From NCBI GenBank assembly GCA_002315935.1, contig DCII01000067.1:1-5673 (forward strand): a stretch of 5,673 nt of DNA, given 5' to 3'. The notes under the pieces were generated by a model that was given only the letters and a program-made list of their open reading frames with translations, was not told where the DNA came from and ran no database searches. The translations under genes and the position numbers were made by a program. Origin of the DNA: Ruminococcaceae bacterium UBA1730. GTDB taxonomy: Bacteria > Bacillota > Clostridia > Oscillospirales > Acutalibacteraceae. The stretch's first letter is position 1; every line of letters starts with the position of its first letter. Positions 5,668 to 5,673 of this stretch are shown here, piece by piece.

Positions 5668-5673
5668 TCGAAG

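Noticed and set aside
4459..5673. The missing HEPN half of the ApeA-like protein downstream on the + strand
   Set aside because: No + strand frame there shows an Rx4-6H motif or a long open frame, and joining across the 9-bp repeat gives an immediate stop.
1..5673. CRISPR array, tRNA, rRNA or a complete insertion sequence
   Set aside because: There are no regularly spaced repeats, no cloverleaf-like or rRNA-like stretches, and no DDE transposase frame in either strand.

Overview
The window looks like a defence-island fragment from a low-GC Firmicute, most likely a gut-type clostridium. The evidence is an AT-rich sequence (about 31-36% GC in the stretches I counted by hand), a strong AAGGAGG ribosome site, and a recombinase tail of the kind common in clostridial mobile elements. 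No taxonomic marker is present, so this is an inference.

Layout on the + strand: a Fic-domain protein (28-579; its frame is open to the left edge, so its true start may lie outside). After a 71-bp gap comes a restriction-modification operon. Its first gene (651-2695) is a fusion of a PD-(D/E)XK nuclease domain and an N6-adenine methyltransferase, now split by a frameshift in a T run near 1755-1758. It overlaps by ATGA with a two-TRD specificity subunit (2692-3786). That abuts, stop codon to start codon, a 223-residue protein (3787-4458) resembling the N-terminal domain of the abortive-infection protein ApeA, but lacking the C-terminal HEPN domain expected of that family.

On the - strand, 5603 down to about 4452 is the C-terminal part of a large serine recombinase (recombinase domain, zinc ribbon, coiled coil, tail). 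The catalytic resolvase domain is missing. Past its tail the reading frame runs antisense into the ApeA-like gene and stops at 4302. The recombinase fragment is flanked on both sides by the same 9-bp word (4445-4453 and 5604-5612). Its tail region also holds a direct repeat, a perfect 13-bp inverted repeat and a terminator-like hairpin that would serve the + strand operon. At the right edge, a near-consensus promoter with overlapping palindromes drives a gene beyond the window.

How the parts would work together (inference): the fused nuclease-methyltransferase plus a short two-TRD specificity subunit matches the plan of BcgI-like Type IIB systems, so no separate HsdR is needed and none is seen. 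The ApeA-like protein would be a second, abortive layer translated from the same operon, and Fic a possible growth-arrest or regulatory partner. As it stands, the locus looks decayed: the restriction-methylation gene is frameshifted, the ApeA-like gene has lost its likely effector domain, and the recombinase has lost its catalytic domain.
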